Assembly: GCF_018881855.1 (NCBI RefSeq)
Contig: NZ_JACVPN010000005.1
Location: 186,001-250,000 of the forward strand
From: Polynucleobacter sp. MWH-Berg-3C6
GTDB lineage: Bacteria; Pseudomonadota; Gammaproteobacteria; Burkholderiales; Burkholderiaceae
Reading direction: 5' to 3'
DNA: 64,000 bases
How positions within the stretch are numbered: the stretch's first letter is position 1; every line of letters starts with the position of its first letter. Positions 9,075 to 17,084 of this stretch are shown here, piece by piece. The translations under genes were made by a program, and so were the position numbers. The notes beneath the pieces are model-generated. The model did not search any database, was not told the origin of the DNA, and worked only from the letters and a program-made list of their open reading frames with translations.

Positions 9075-10336
9075 TGCTGTTGTCCAACCTTAATCAATTG
9101 ATACCCGTCAGCCCTTGTCAGCCATGACAAAAAGACTGCATCACCTTTATTTACCAATAAAGGATGGTCGCTATATCCATTTGTTTTAGAAATCATCTGC
9201 GCAGCACCCCACGTTTTTCCATCGTCAACAGATTGCTTAATGTAAACCAATGCATCAGTGCCATTGAATTCTTTCCAAGCCAACCAGACCTGCTGACCCA
9301 TTGCTAAAAGATAAGGTCGGGATACATTGGCGCCCTCGGATCCAACTCTGGTGGGGACAGAATAGCTAGCACCCTGATTGCTAGAGTTGGCATAAAAGAC
9401 GCCTGAGCGCTTGCTCCCCTGGGTATACCAGGCTACATGGAATTTTCCAGACCCAGAAACTGCAATTGATGGGCCATGGTGCGGGCATGCATCTGTCTTC
9501 CAATCATCATCTGCAACCCGACGAACTGGCTCAGCGCCTTTAGTGGTGATGACTTGAGTGGCCTGATCCCGAATGCCACCTGGAAATATTGCTCGATAAA
9601 CAATCACAGGCTGATTGTTTATATCTAGAGCTCCACCAATGCGGCAACACTCGCAACTACTCTCATTGGCAAATCGTTCAGCCTGAAATGTTTTTCCACC
9701 ATCATTTGAAAATGAGTAAGCAATTGATCCGCCTAAACGCTTTGCTCCCCCCTGCTTTGCGGCTGCCACCAGTCGCTTATCAATCCAGGAAATAAAAATA
9801 GAATTATCAGGCCTGATTAAGACTGAGGGGAAGCGCTGGCTAGAGCTATCTTGAACTAGAGATACTGGTGGACTGAATGTACTGCCACTATCCGTTGATC
9901 TTGTGGTGTTAATTTGCGCATTCCAATTGGCATCTTTGAAAAATGCATAAGCTAAAAAGATATTGCCTTGCTTATCGGCAACAATTTGAGGACGCGCATC
10001 ACTCCCAGTATCCAATGACTTACCATGCTCCGCAATGTTGACAGTGGACGTGAATGTTTTCCCAAAATCAGAAGACTGCCCTACTGATACCACTCCATTT
10101 GCAGTCCACGCCAGCAGTAATCTACCATCAGGAGCGAAATAAGGAGTGGCTGCATTAGCGCAATCAAGTCCAGTCCCAACACATGCACCTGATTTAGCCG
10201 GTGCAGCACTCATCATGTTTGATGAGTGCTGCATTTGAGCGTAACTAGAGCCGTAGGCTCCCAAAAGAAACAAACTAAATAGATAAGCTTTAAAAAAAAT
10301 CAAGCGGATTTCCCAGTAGTGTTTTGACAGTATCAA
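9071..10336 (-). CDS. Exported Asp-box (BNR/sialidase-like) beta-propeller with Cys/His-rich insert, in copper operon
   Basis: A 421-residue protein with a hydrophobic export signal (about 11-33, ending SYA) and at least four Asp-box repeats (SSDFGKTF at 88-95, STDSGSTF at 147-154, SNDGGKTF at 210-217, SVDDGKTW near 375), so a sialidase-type propeller. Automatic tools would probably call it a sialidase. However, it carries CECC at 228-231, CPHH at 284-287 and a Cys pair at 52 and 59, which suggest a metal or disulfide site. It starts with TTG overlapping the TonB receptor stop as TTGA and ends as ATGA with the thioredoxin gene, so it is tightly coupled. Copper binding is my inference from context and residues; I do not recognise a characterised homologue. 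Confidence 0.78.
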   Translation of the reverse strand: MILSKHYWEIRLIFFKAYLFSLFLLGAYGSSYAQMQHSSNMMSAAPAKSGACVGTGLDCANAATPYFAPDGRLLLAWTANGVVSVGQSSDFGKTFTSTVNIAEHGKSLDTGSDARPQIVADKQGNIFLAYAFFKDANWNAQINTTRSTDSGSTFSPPVSLVQDSSSQRFPSVLIRPDNSIFISWIDKRLVAAAKQGGAKRLGGSIAYSFSNDGGKTFQAERFANESSCECCRIGGALDINNQPVIVYRAIFPGGIRDQATQVITTKGAEPVRRVADDDWKTDACPHHGPSIAVSGSGKFHVAWYTQGSKRSGVFYANSSNQGASYSVPTRVGSEGANVSRPYLLAMGQQVWLAWKEFNGTDALVYIKQSVDDGKTWGAAQMISKTNGYSDHPLLVNKGDAVFLSWLTRADGYQLIKVGQQQ

Positions 10337-12525
10337 AATGTAATTTTTGCACCAAGATTAATTGATTGCGGTGTTCCCTGTGTATAGTCAACAGAAGTAG
10401 ATCCAGTACCAAATGTTATAAATTGCCGATTAAATAGGTTCACAATAGAAGCAAACATCACAACATTACTACTAATCTCATAATTTGCCCTAAGACTAAC
10501 GATTGTGTAACTTGGAACATATAAAGTATTGCGAGTGTTCATCCAAGAAGAGCCAACATATCTTAGTGTAGTGGTAATACTTGCTTTCGGAATTGGATAA
10601 TAAGTTAATCCAGCACCTGCAATATTGCGTGGAACTCCTCCTACTTGCTTGTTTGCAGGATCACTTGTAGCGCTCATTGTTAACTTTGTCTGGGTATACG
10701 CATAATTCAAATCAAGCGCCCAGTCAGGGTTAATGTCATGGTGATATTGAGTTTCAATACCTTGGCTTAATAAATTTTGTTTATTTGTATAGTAATTTAA
10801 ACTTTTAGCCCCATTACACACCCCGTATGAATCACTTGTTCCGGTCCAAGTTGCATTACTATTACATAAGCTTTGCGCCAACGCCTGATCGTTAGAGCTG
10901 TTTGGATTTAACTGATATCGTGCAACCGCATTTTGAATATAGTTATTGAAAAAGGTGAGCTGACTAAAGCCAGTTTTCCATCGATAATCAGTACCAAATT
11001 CATATCCAGTCATTGTCTCTGGTGTCAGGTTTGGATTGGCGAATGTCCAACCTCTGTCGCTTCCATATGTTCTAAGCGTGTTATTCATACCTGGCGCATG
11101 AAATGCACGATAAGCTGCAGAGCGAAGGTCCCAATTTTTACTAGCCTGGTATAACAATCCAAGTGTTGGATTAAGCATGGCCTTACTTTGATTTGGAACG
11201 GCTTGATTGGCGATTCCACTGGCCGTTTGGTTGTAATACGATGAAGTCTCGCTATTCCAATAATCCCATCGCGCCGATAAAGTTGCTTCTAATGGTATTG
11301 AGTTTGATTTTGATTTTATTTGACCCAAAAGCCCATAAAAATTTTGCTGTCCTTTAGCATAATTCGTCATTATGTTAGAACCAGTTGAACTAAAATTATT
11401 TGCTGAATTTGAACCGCTGATATTTCTTGCATCAAGGCCAACCACCACTTGGTCAATAACACTATTGAGATTCTTAATATACTGGGCACCACCACCAATC
11501 GTGCTGTAAGGGTTTTGGTACACCGCACTAATATATGGCTTTCCTGTAGCTGTTGGTGCCGCAGTTGATCCATTTTGTTTATTGAAAATTGTATTTTGGT
11601 AAAAAAAGTTTGTTTGCACATTTGAGCTGGAGTCAATCTGCGTATTTGTACCAGCCGCCATTTCGGTATCTTGCTTTAAATTCGTAGCAAATGAGTACCC
11701 ACTCGATAAATCAGCCATTGTGTGATAACCAAGTCTGAAGAATCCCGTTGTAGATGACGTTGGCTTGAAATAACTCTGTAAGCGCAAATTTGAATTACTC
11801 GAACTGGATGGCCCCTGACCGTTATAAATATTGCTCGGCGCTCCTGGGCTGATTGTCGCTACGTTTTGATATCCATCCGTCTTGAAATAGTCTGCGGAAA
11901 ATCGTAGTTGCATCTTATCTGAGGCAATTACATCCTTAGATGCAGCTATATTCCCAGTGCCAAATGAGCCATAACTTGCTGATACATCTTGCTGACTATT
12001 CTTTGGATTCTTTGTCTTAATGTTGATAACGCCGCCCATACCGTAGTTACCCCACAAGCTCGAAACTCCACCACGAATATATTCGACGCTATCAATTGCC
12101 GATAAGGGCACCAAATTCCACTGAACCGTTCCATAGAATGCATCGTTTGCAGGTGCTCCATCTATTAATACTAGTGTGCGAGCATTTCCCAGGCCTCTAG
12201 TGTTGATGCTTTGACTAGTGGGGTCTTTTTGGTAGTAAGGCTGATCATTCAATATGACCCCAGGAACATTCTTCAATATCTGGTCAATGGTCTGATCCGG
12301 TGATATTTCAATAGCCTCCTTTGTGAGAATGGTTGTATTTAGCGGAATTTCATCTAGCGGCGTGCCAGATCTTGTTGCATCAACAACTACGTCCCTTAAT
12401 TTTTGGTCATAGTCAGGTGGTGGCGCTATTTGAGCTTGAGTACCACCCACTATCAACATTGATCCAAATAACATACCAATGCATGTACTAATTTTATTTT
12501 TCTGAAACAAGATTTGCTTCTCCAC
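10333..12525 (-). CDS. TonB-dependent outer-membrane receptor (predicted copper uptake)
   Basis: Outer-membrane 22-strand receptor that imports a ligand using TonB energy. The 730-residue frame shows a signal sequence (ending TQA), a plug domain (TRSGTPLDEIPLNTTILTKE, VLIDGAPANDAFYG, IRGGVSSLWGNYGMGGVINI) and a beta-barrel ending in Phe (INLGAKITF). The annotated start is GTG at 12525. TTG at 12510 is plausible because a ggag lies 9 bases before it. It follows the DUF2946 gene by 60 bp and is coupled to the propeller gene. The ligand is inferred to be copper or a copper complex from the PCuAC, TlpA and DUF2946 neighbours; the sequence alone would also allow a siderophore receptor. Confidence 0.9.
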   Translation of the reverse strand: MEKQILFQKNKISTCIGMLFGSMLIVGGTQAQIAPPPDYDQKLRDVVVDATRSGTPLDEIPLNTTILTKEAIEISPDQTIDQILKNVPGVILNDQPYYQKDPTSQSINTRGLGNARTLVLIDGAPANDAFYGTVQWNLVPLSAIDSVEYIRGGVSSLWGNYGMGGVINIKTKNPKNSQQDVSASYGSFGTGNIAASKDVIASDKMQLRFSADYFKTDGYQNVATISPGAPSNIYNGQGPSSSSNSNLRLQSYFKPTSSTTGFFRLGYHTMADLSSGYSFATNLKQDTEMAAGTNTQIDSSSNVQTNFFYQNTIFNKQNGSTAAPTATGKPYISAVYQNPYSTIGGGAQYIKNLNSVIDQVVVGLDARNISGSNSANNFSSTGSNIMTNYAKGQQNFYGLLGQIKSKSNSIPLEATLSARWDYWNSETSSYYNQTASGIANQAVPNQSKAMLNPTLGLLYQASKNWDLRSAAYRAFHAPGMNNTLRTYGSDRGWTFANPNLTPETMTGYEFGTDYRWKTGFSQLTFFNNYIQNAVARYQLNPNSSNDQALAQSLCNSNATWTGTSDSYGVCNGAKSLNYYTNKQNLLSQGIETQYHHDINPDWALDLNYAYTQTKLTMSATSDPANKQVGGVPRNIAGAGLTYYPIPKASITTTLRYVGSSWMNTRNTLYVPSYTIVSLRANYEISSNVVMFASIVNLFNRQFITFGTGSTSVDYTQGTPQSINLGAKITF

Positions 12526-12585
12526 ACAACATTACGGCAACCGTATAGATGCCAACTACATAGCTAGGCTATGCCCTAAAAAGAT

Positions 12586-12957
12586 TTAGGTTTGTGTAGG
12601 AGGCGCTGCTGAGGGAGGAGTTACCCAAACAGCAAGCGGCTTGGGCGATTGATAGAAAAGTGCCGGCAGCAAAGCGAATGCTTGCGGTGCCTGGAATGTC
12701 AGGTTGGTATTAAAGGCTGGTGTGATGGTGTTTTGAGCAACGCAATATGGACATGGCTGAGCTTGCTCCGCTACTTCTTGCTCATCGCCTTGCACATTCA
12801 TTTGCATCTTATTGCCATCTGCAGAGCAAATCTCCATCGCAAAACCTTGACCATGCTGAGCAAGCGATACCGCTTGTGACATAGCTGGCGCCAATGCACT
12901 CATTGCAATTGCGACTGCAGCAATCCAGTGAACAAGGCGGTTTTTGTGGAGATTCAT
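12586..12957 (-). CDS. Small exported DUF2946-type protein, first gene of copper operon
   Basis: A 123-residue protein with an N-terminal hydrophobic segment (about 9-30) and the motif QPCPYCV around residues 67-73, typical of the DUF2946 family. That family is repeatedly found beside copper receptors and PCuAC proteins. Met/His/Cys residues (MEICSADGNKMQMNVQ) precede the CPYC motif and are suitable for Cu(I). The function is not established. The position at the head of the operon, 60 bp before the TonB receptor gene, supports a periplasmic copper role. The space between its ATG and the upstream terminator is only about 35 bp, so its promoter must lie in or near that terminator. Confidence 0.8.
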   Translation of the reverse strand: MNLHKNRLVHWIAAVAIAMSALAPAMSQAVSLAQHGQGFAMEICSADGNKMQMNVQGDEQEVAEQAQPCPYCVAQNTITPAFNTNLTFQAPQAFALLPALFYQSPKPLAVWVTPPSAAPPTQT

Positions 12958-12995
12958 GATGGTGGTATTTTATCGGAATTTTCTCTTTTCAATGA

Positions 12996-13020
12996 AAAAA
13001 GGGGGCTTGCGCCCCTTTTT
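12996..13020 (-). terminator. Rho-independent terminator after tctA
   Basis: On the minus strand the arms aaaaagggg and ccccctttttt enclose a short GC-rich centre with a terminal T-run. It sits 35 bp after the tctA stop and separates the tct operon from the copper operon on the same strand. Confidence 0.85.
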
Positions 13021-13054
13021 AACTAGATCAGACTGGCTTTTGACCAGTTAAGCT

Positions 13055-14554
13055 TTATGCAGCAGCGTCCTTTTTCTTACCAACAAACTTGCCAATTAAT
13101 GGCCAGAAGAGCAGGATTAATGCAAGAGATGTAATACCGCCAACCAATGGGTTAGAGAAGAAAATATCTAAGCTACCCTGGGAGAACAACATGGACTGAC
13201 GGAAAGAATCTTCTGCGCGGTCGCCCAATACCAAGGCCAAAACCATTGGCGCCATTGGATAATCGAGCTTCTTGAAGACATAGCCTAGAACACCGAAGCC
13301 CATCATCAACCAAACGTCAAACATGGCGTTGTGAACGGTATAAGCACCAACCGCACAAATCACAATAATGACTGGCGCAATAATGGAGAACGGAATTCTC
13401 AAGATGGAGGCAAACAGTGGCACGCAAGTTAATACAACAAACAAGCCGGCCAAGTTACCTAAGTACATACTAGCGATCAAGCCCCAAACAAAGTCTGGCT
13501 TCTCTACGAAAAGCAAAGGACCAGGTTGTAAGCCCCAGATCAACAAGCCACCGAGCAATACCGCTGCTGTTGGTGAGCCTGGAATACCGAGAGACAACAT
13601 TGGCAGAAGCGCCGCCGTACCAGCAGCGTGAGCTGCAGTTTCTGGAGCAACAATTCCCTCCATTTTGCCGGTACCAAATTTATCGCCCTCTTTGGATACA
13701 CGCTTAGCTACGCCGTAGGCCATGAAAGAAGCTGGTGTTGCGCCGCCTGGAGTAATACCCATCCAGCAACCAATCAAACAGCTGCGTAATGAAGTAGCCC
13801 AGTACTTTGGTAATTGCTTCCAGGTTTCCCAAACTACCTTAGCGCGAATCTTGGCAGCTGCACCTTTAAATGCAAGACCCTCTTCCATCGAAAGCAGAAT
13901 CTCACCGATACCGAACAAACCGATCACAGCGATCAAGAAGTCAAAGCCACGCATTAATTCTGGATTGCCGAATGTCAAACGTAACTGACCGGTGACTGTA
14001 TCCATACCAACAGTAGCCAAGGCAAAGCCCAGCATCATTGCGGAAATGGTCTTAAATGGCGATCCCTTATTCATGCCCACGAAACTACAGAAGGTAAGCA
14101 AGTACACCGAGAAGAATTCCGGAGGACCGAATTGGAGTGCAAACTTCGCAACCAACGGTGCCAAGAAGGTAATCATCACGATTGCAAAGAACGCGCCAAC
14201 GAAAGAAGATGTAAATGCAGCTGTTAGCGCCTCACCAGCTTTACCATTTCGGGCCATTGGATAACCGTCAAAGGTTGTCGCAACAGACCAGGGCTCGCCT
14301 GGAATATTAAAGAGCACTGATGTAATCGCTCCGCCGAACAACGCGCCCCAATAAATACAAGAGAGCATGATGATTGCGGATGTTGGCGGCATCGTGAATG
14401 TCAACGGCAACAGAATCGCAATGCCGTTTGCACCGCCTAGACCTGGTAACACACCGATGATCACACCGAGGGTTACACCAACCAACATTAACAGCAAGTT
14501 AAAGGGTGTCATTGCAACGGCAAAGCCATTGAATAGAGCGCTAATTTCTTCCAA
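13055..14554 (-). CDS. tctA: Tripartite tricarboxylate transporter, large membrane subunit
   Basis: Large 12-helix permease subunit of the TTT family, which uses ion gradients and a Bug-type binding protein to take up carboxylates. At 499 residues it matches the usual length. Family features include the glycine-rich GVIIGVLPGLGGANG near residue 30-45, PGEPWSVATTFDGYPMA, and the duplicate ITPGGATPASFMAYGVAKR in the second half. It is the last gene of tctC-tctB-tctA, with 39 bp to tctB, and is closed by a terminator at 12996-13020. The substrate cannot be read from the sequence; citrate is only the founding example. Confidence 0.95.
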   Translation of the reverse strand: MEEISALFNGFAVAMTPFNLLLMLVGVTLGVIIGVLPGLGGANGIAILLPLTFTMPPTSAIIMLSCIYWGALFGGAITSVLFNIPGEPWSVATTFDGYPMARNGKAGEALTAAFTSSFVGAFFAIVMITFLAPLVAKFALQFGPPEFFSVYLLTFCSFVGMNKGSPFKTISAMMLGFALATVGMDTVTGQLRLTFGNPELMRGFDFLIAVIGLFGIGEILLSMEEGLAFKGAAAKIRAKVVWETWKQLPKYWATSLRSCLIGCWMGITPGGATPASFMAYGVAKRVSKEGDKFGTGKMEGIVAPETAAHAAGTAALLPMLSLGIPGSPTAAVLLGGLLIWGLQPGPLLFVEKPDFVWGLIASMYLGNLAGLFVVLTCVPLFASILRIPFSIIAPVIIVICAVGAYTVHNAMFDVWLMMGFGVLGYVFKKLDYPMAPMVLALVLGDRAEDSFRQSMLFSQGSLDIFFSNPLVGGITSLALILLFWPLIGKFVGKKKDAAA

Positions 14555-14593
14555 CTTGAACTCCTTTTATCTAATCTTTTTTATTTATATTTA

Positions 14594-15121
14594 TTAGTTC
14601 ACACCAACAAACTCGAGCGGATTGAACCATGTGCCATGTGGCAGCGGAACTTGGAACCAGAACTCGAACATGAGGTAGAGGGCAACGCTTACCCCAACAG
14701 ATACTGCAATTGCTTTCCAAATTGGATATTTTCCTAGCCACACCATAAAGATTGCGATGTAGAGGGCTGAAGAAACGTAAATACCAATCAATTGAACGCC
14801 CAAGACAAAAACGATTGCCGGTAAAAGCACGGCCATAATTTGCTTTAGAGGCTCGCTATCGACAAATGACTCTGTTTTCTTTTTCTTATTAACGATTGCA
14901 GCCTGGTAAAGAGTGACTGTGCTTGAAAGCAAAATAATCAAACTGATATAGAAAGGGAAATATCCCGCCTCAGGACCATCAGCACCCCAACTGGCACCTA
15001 ACTTTAGGCTGCCAACCATCACAGTGATGCCAATCGCAAGGAAAACGATCGCAGTGATGATATCCATTGCTCTGACGCTGATCGCAGAATCTTGATTTGA
15101 ATTATTTGTATGTTCAGACAT
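14594..15121 (-). CDS. tctB: Tripartite tricarboxylate transporter, small membrane subunit
   Basis: A 175-residue protein with four predicted membrane helices, as expected for TctB. The first is near 20-38 and the second near 55-75 after DGPEAGYFPFYISL, a conserved family stretch. A Lys-rich cytoplasmic loop follows (NKKKKTE). It partners TctA in the membrane. It lies between tctC and tctA on the minus strand and is preceded by a terminator-like hairpin that may reduce its expression relative to tctC. Confidence 0.9.
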   Translation of the reverse strand: MSEHTNNSNQDSAISVRAMDIITAIVFLAIGITVMVGSLKLGASWGADGPEAGYFPFYISLIILLSSTVTLYQAAIVNKKKKTESFVDSEPLKQIMAVLLPAIVFVLGVQLIGIYVSSALYIAIFMVWLGKYPIWKAIAVSVGVSVALYLMFEFWFQVPLPHGTWFNPLEFVGVN

Positions 15122-15160
15122 TTGCTTTGTTTATCAATAAAGTTAATTAATACACTACTT

Positions 15161-15190
15161 AAAAAATAGGACCCCCTAGTGGAGGTCCTA
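15161..15190 (-). terminator. Terminator-like attenuator hairpin between tctC and tctB
   Basis: On the minus strand the arms taggacctcc and gggggtccta pair over 10 positions with one mismatch and a 4-base loop, followed by TTTTTT (15161-15166). It lies inside the operon, 17 bp after the tctC stop. Partial termination here would give much more binding protein than permease. Confidence 0.75.
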
Positions 15191-15206
15191 TCAGATTTCC
15201 TACAAA

Positions 15207-16211
15207 TTACTTGGCCAAGAAGCCAGCTTCGGTCATCAATTGCTTATGCAAAGCTTCATTCAATGTGAGCCAGTTTCTAAACTCTTTGCCGGTCATGAAG
15301 GTCTGATTAAATGCACCATCAGCCATGAACTTCTTCCACTCTGGCGTAGCGCGCACTTTCTTGAATACATCAACATAGTAATCAACCTGCTCTTGAGTTA
15401 CGCCTGGAGCCATAAAAATACCGCGCAACATGACATAGTCAGTTGGCACGCCTGCTTCTTTACAGGTTGGTACGTCATACCAAGACTGGGTATCAGTAAC
15501 CTTCTCTTTGTATGGCATACGTGTGTCATCAAATACGCACAATGCACGTAATTTATTTGCACGCCATTGAGCGACCGCTTCAATTGGGTTGTTTACAGAA
15601 GAATCAATGTGGTTACCTACGAGCTGAACAGCAACGTCGCCACCCCCTTTGAATGGGATGTAAGTGAACTTAGCACCAGTGGCTTTTTCAATTGCCACAG
15701 TAATGATTTGGTCTTCAGACTTAGAGCCTGTACCGCCCATTTTGAATTTACCTGGACCTGCTGCTTTAGCGGCATCGATATATTCCTTGGCAGTTTTGTA
15801 TGGCTTGTCAGCGTTATCCCACAAAACGAATTGGTCAAGCGCCAACATGGCTACCGGAGTAATGTCTTGCCAGTTAAAGGGGACGCCTGTTGCTAATGGA
15901 GTAGTAAACAAGTTTGAAAGCGTGATCACAATCTTATTTGGATCGCCTTTAGCTTCTTTCATTGCCAAGAAACCTTCAGCTCCAGCACCGGCTCCCTTGT
16001 TCACAGGGATCACTGCTTGCTTCATTAAATTGTTTTTGGTAATGATGCCTTGGATCATGCGCGCCATTTGGTCAGCGCCACCACCAGGACCAGCAGGAAT
16101 GATGAACTCAACAGGCTTAGTTGGTTCCCATGCAGCAAATGCAGGTGAAACGCCAGCGACACCGAGGGCTAGAGCGGTGGAAATCAATGCCCCTTTTAAC
16201 TTCATCTTCAT
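15207..16211 (-). CDS. tctC: Tripartite tricarboxylate transporter solute-binding protein (Bug family)
   Basis: Periplasmic receptor for the TctAB permease. I start at the ATG at 16211 (334 residues) because ggagga at 16221-16226 is an ideal ribosome binding site 8-9 bases upstream; the longer frame from TTG at 16226 would translate through that site. A signal peptide (about 1-26, ending AFA) is followed by PVEFIIPAGPGGGADQMARM, the typical Bug ligand-loop region, and GTGSKSEDQ further on. Polynucleobacter-type genomes usually hold several Bug proteins; this one is linked to its own permease. The substrate is unknown. Confidence 0.93.
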   Translation of the reverse strand: MKMKLKGALISTALALGVAGVSPAFAAWEPTKPVEFIIPAGPGGGADQMARMIQGIITKNNLMKQAVIPVNKGAGAGAEGFLAMKEAKGDPNKIVITLSNLFTTPLATGVPFNWQDITPVAMLALDQFVLWDNADKPYKTAKEYIDAAKAAGPGKFKMGGTGSKSEDQIITVAIEKATGAKFTYIPFKGGGDVAVQLVGNHIDSSVNNPIEAVAQWRANKLRALCVFDDTRMPYKEKVTDTQSWYDVPTCKEAGVPTDYVMLRGIFMAPGVTQEQVDYYVDVFKKVRATPEWKKFMADGAFNQTFMTGKEFRNWLTLNEALHKQLMTEAGFLAK

Positions 16212-16226
16212 GAACATCTCCTCCAA

Positions 16227-16525
16227 TAAATATGGTTTACCAATTGAATTTGGTTTATGTAATATGGATGTGATTTTTAATCAAAATGTCACAGTTAAAG
16301 TTGACTGACATCAATTATTTCAAAATCGTTACACGCAAGCTTACACAAGCTAGTAGAAACCCTGATACATTAAGCCAAAGACAGCCTTGAGTGTACTTAC
16401 ATCTTCTTTGAGAAACTGCATTTAATGCACAATAAATGCACATAATGAATATGGTTATTAGCTTGGAATGATGCAAAAGAGAGCTAGCTTAAAAAGTTAA
16501 GTATTTACCCTAGTGAATGAGGGGC
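16227..16525. promoter_or_regulatory. Upstream region of tctC with TGCATT/AATGCA half-sites
   Basis: About 300 bp without a gene, between tctC and the tRNA. It contains the perfect palindrome tgcatttaatgca (16417-16429) and a third half-site aatgca at 16435-16440, followed by AT-rich sequence. This resembles an operator cluster for tctC, but I cannot name the regulator. I see no other gene or RNA in it. Confidence 0.4.
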
Positions 16526-16601
16526 TGGTGCCGCTTGCCGGAATCGAACTGGCGACCTTTTCATTACGAATGAACTGCTCTACCAACTGAGCTAAAGCGG
16601 C
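16526..16601 (-). tRNA. tRNA-Thr (anticodon CGU)
   Basis: A 76-nt cloverleaf on the minus strand beginning GCCGCTTTAGCTCAGTTGG and ending GCGGCACCA with an encoded CCA. The 7-bp acceptor stem is perfect. The anticodon loop TTCGTAA gives CGU for the ACG threonine codon, and the T-loop is TTCGATT. The 27-43 G-A mismatch is, as I recall, also present in the E. coli counterpart. It lies 15 bp after the DUF1854 gene on the same strand. No integrase or att-like duplication is seen. Confidence 0.95.
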
Positions 16602-16616
16602 AAATCCGCTTTGATT

Positions 16617-17084
16617 CTAGCGGAAGCGATCTAGCAGCTTTTTGCTGACTTTATCCAACTGCGTGGAATCTTTGATCAAAAACTGCAGGCCATTGGAATC
16701 AGCAATCAGCAAAGTATTGCCTGCAATTCTGCGAATGTCTTCTTCACCCTTCAGGCGAATACGCGTTGGGCCACGATCCGTTTCTATATCCCAAATGCTT
16801 GGCGTCGCAAATGTAGACACCTTCGTAATTCTTTCAATGACCGGCATAAATTCGCGGGCCGCTAACTCTTCTTCAATCAGATTGAGCTCTGCCGATGGAA
16901 TCAGCGCAACATCTGGATACCAGCATACCTCTTTGCCTGACTGATTCATGATGCCAATACCAGAACTAGGGGCAGTAATTGGGAACGCACGAACTGGATA
17001 AACACCAATGTGCCGCTCGCCCTTTGCATCGATCAAAACTAAGCGGCCAAGTGAATCTCGTTCTAACTGATGGGTCTTATTCAT
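16617..17084 (-). CDS. Cyanophycin-locus DUF1854 family protein
   Basis: A 155-residue cytoplasmic-looking protein without signal or membrane segment. The sequence (LDRFR end, IWDIETDRGPTRIRLKGEED centre) matches the DUF1854 family, known for co-occurring with cyanophycin synthetases and a dedicated ABC protein. Its ATG overlaps the stop of the ABC transporter gene as ATGA (17081-17084), so the two are translationally coupled and probably work together. The biochemical function is unknown. Confidence 0.85.
   Translation of the reverse strand: MNKTHQLERDSLGRLVLIDAKGERHIGVYPVRAFPITAPSSGIGIMNQSGKEVCWYPDVALIPSAELNLIEEELAAREFMPVIERITKVSTFATPSIWDIETDRGPTRIRLKGEEDIRRIAGNTLLIADSNGLQFLIKDSTQLDKVSKKLLDRFR

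Noticed and set aside
9071-10336. Annotation of the propeller as a true sialidase
   Set aside because: Asp boxes are fold markers only; the genomic context and Cys/His motifs argue for a copper-related role.
15664-16308. 214-codon open frame antisense to tctC
   Set aside because: Long, but it mirrors the Bug receptor frame, and its hydrophobic stretches are the complement of Bug codons. No independent support.
16526-16601. tRNA-Thr as a genomic-island attachment site
   Set aside because: No integrase, no direct duplication of the tRNA 3' end and no foreign-looking genes nearby.
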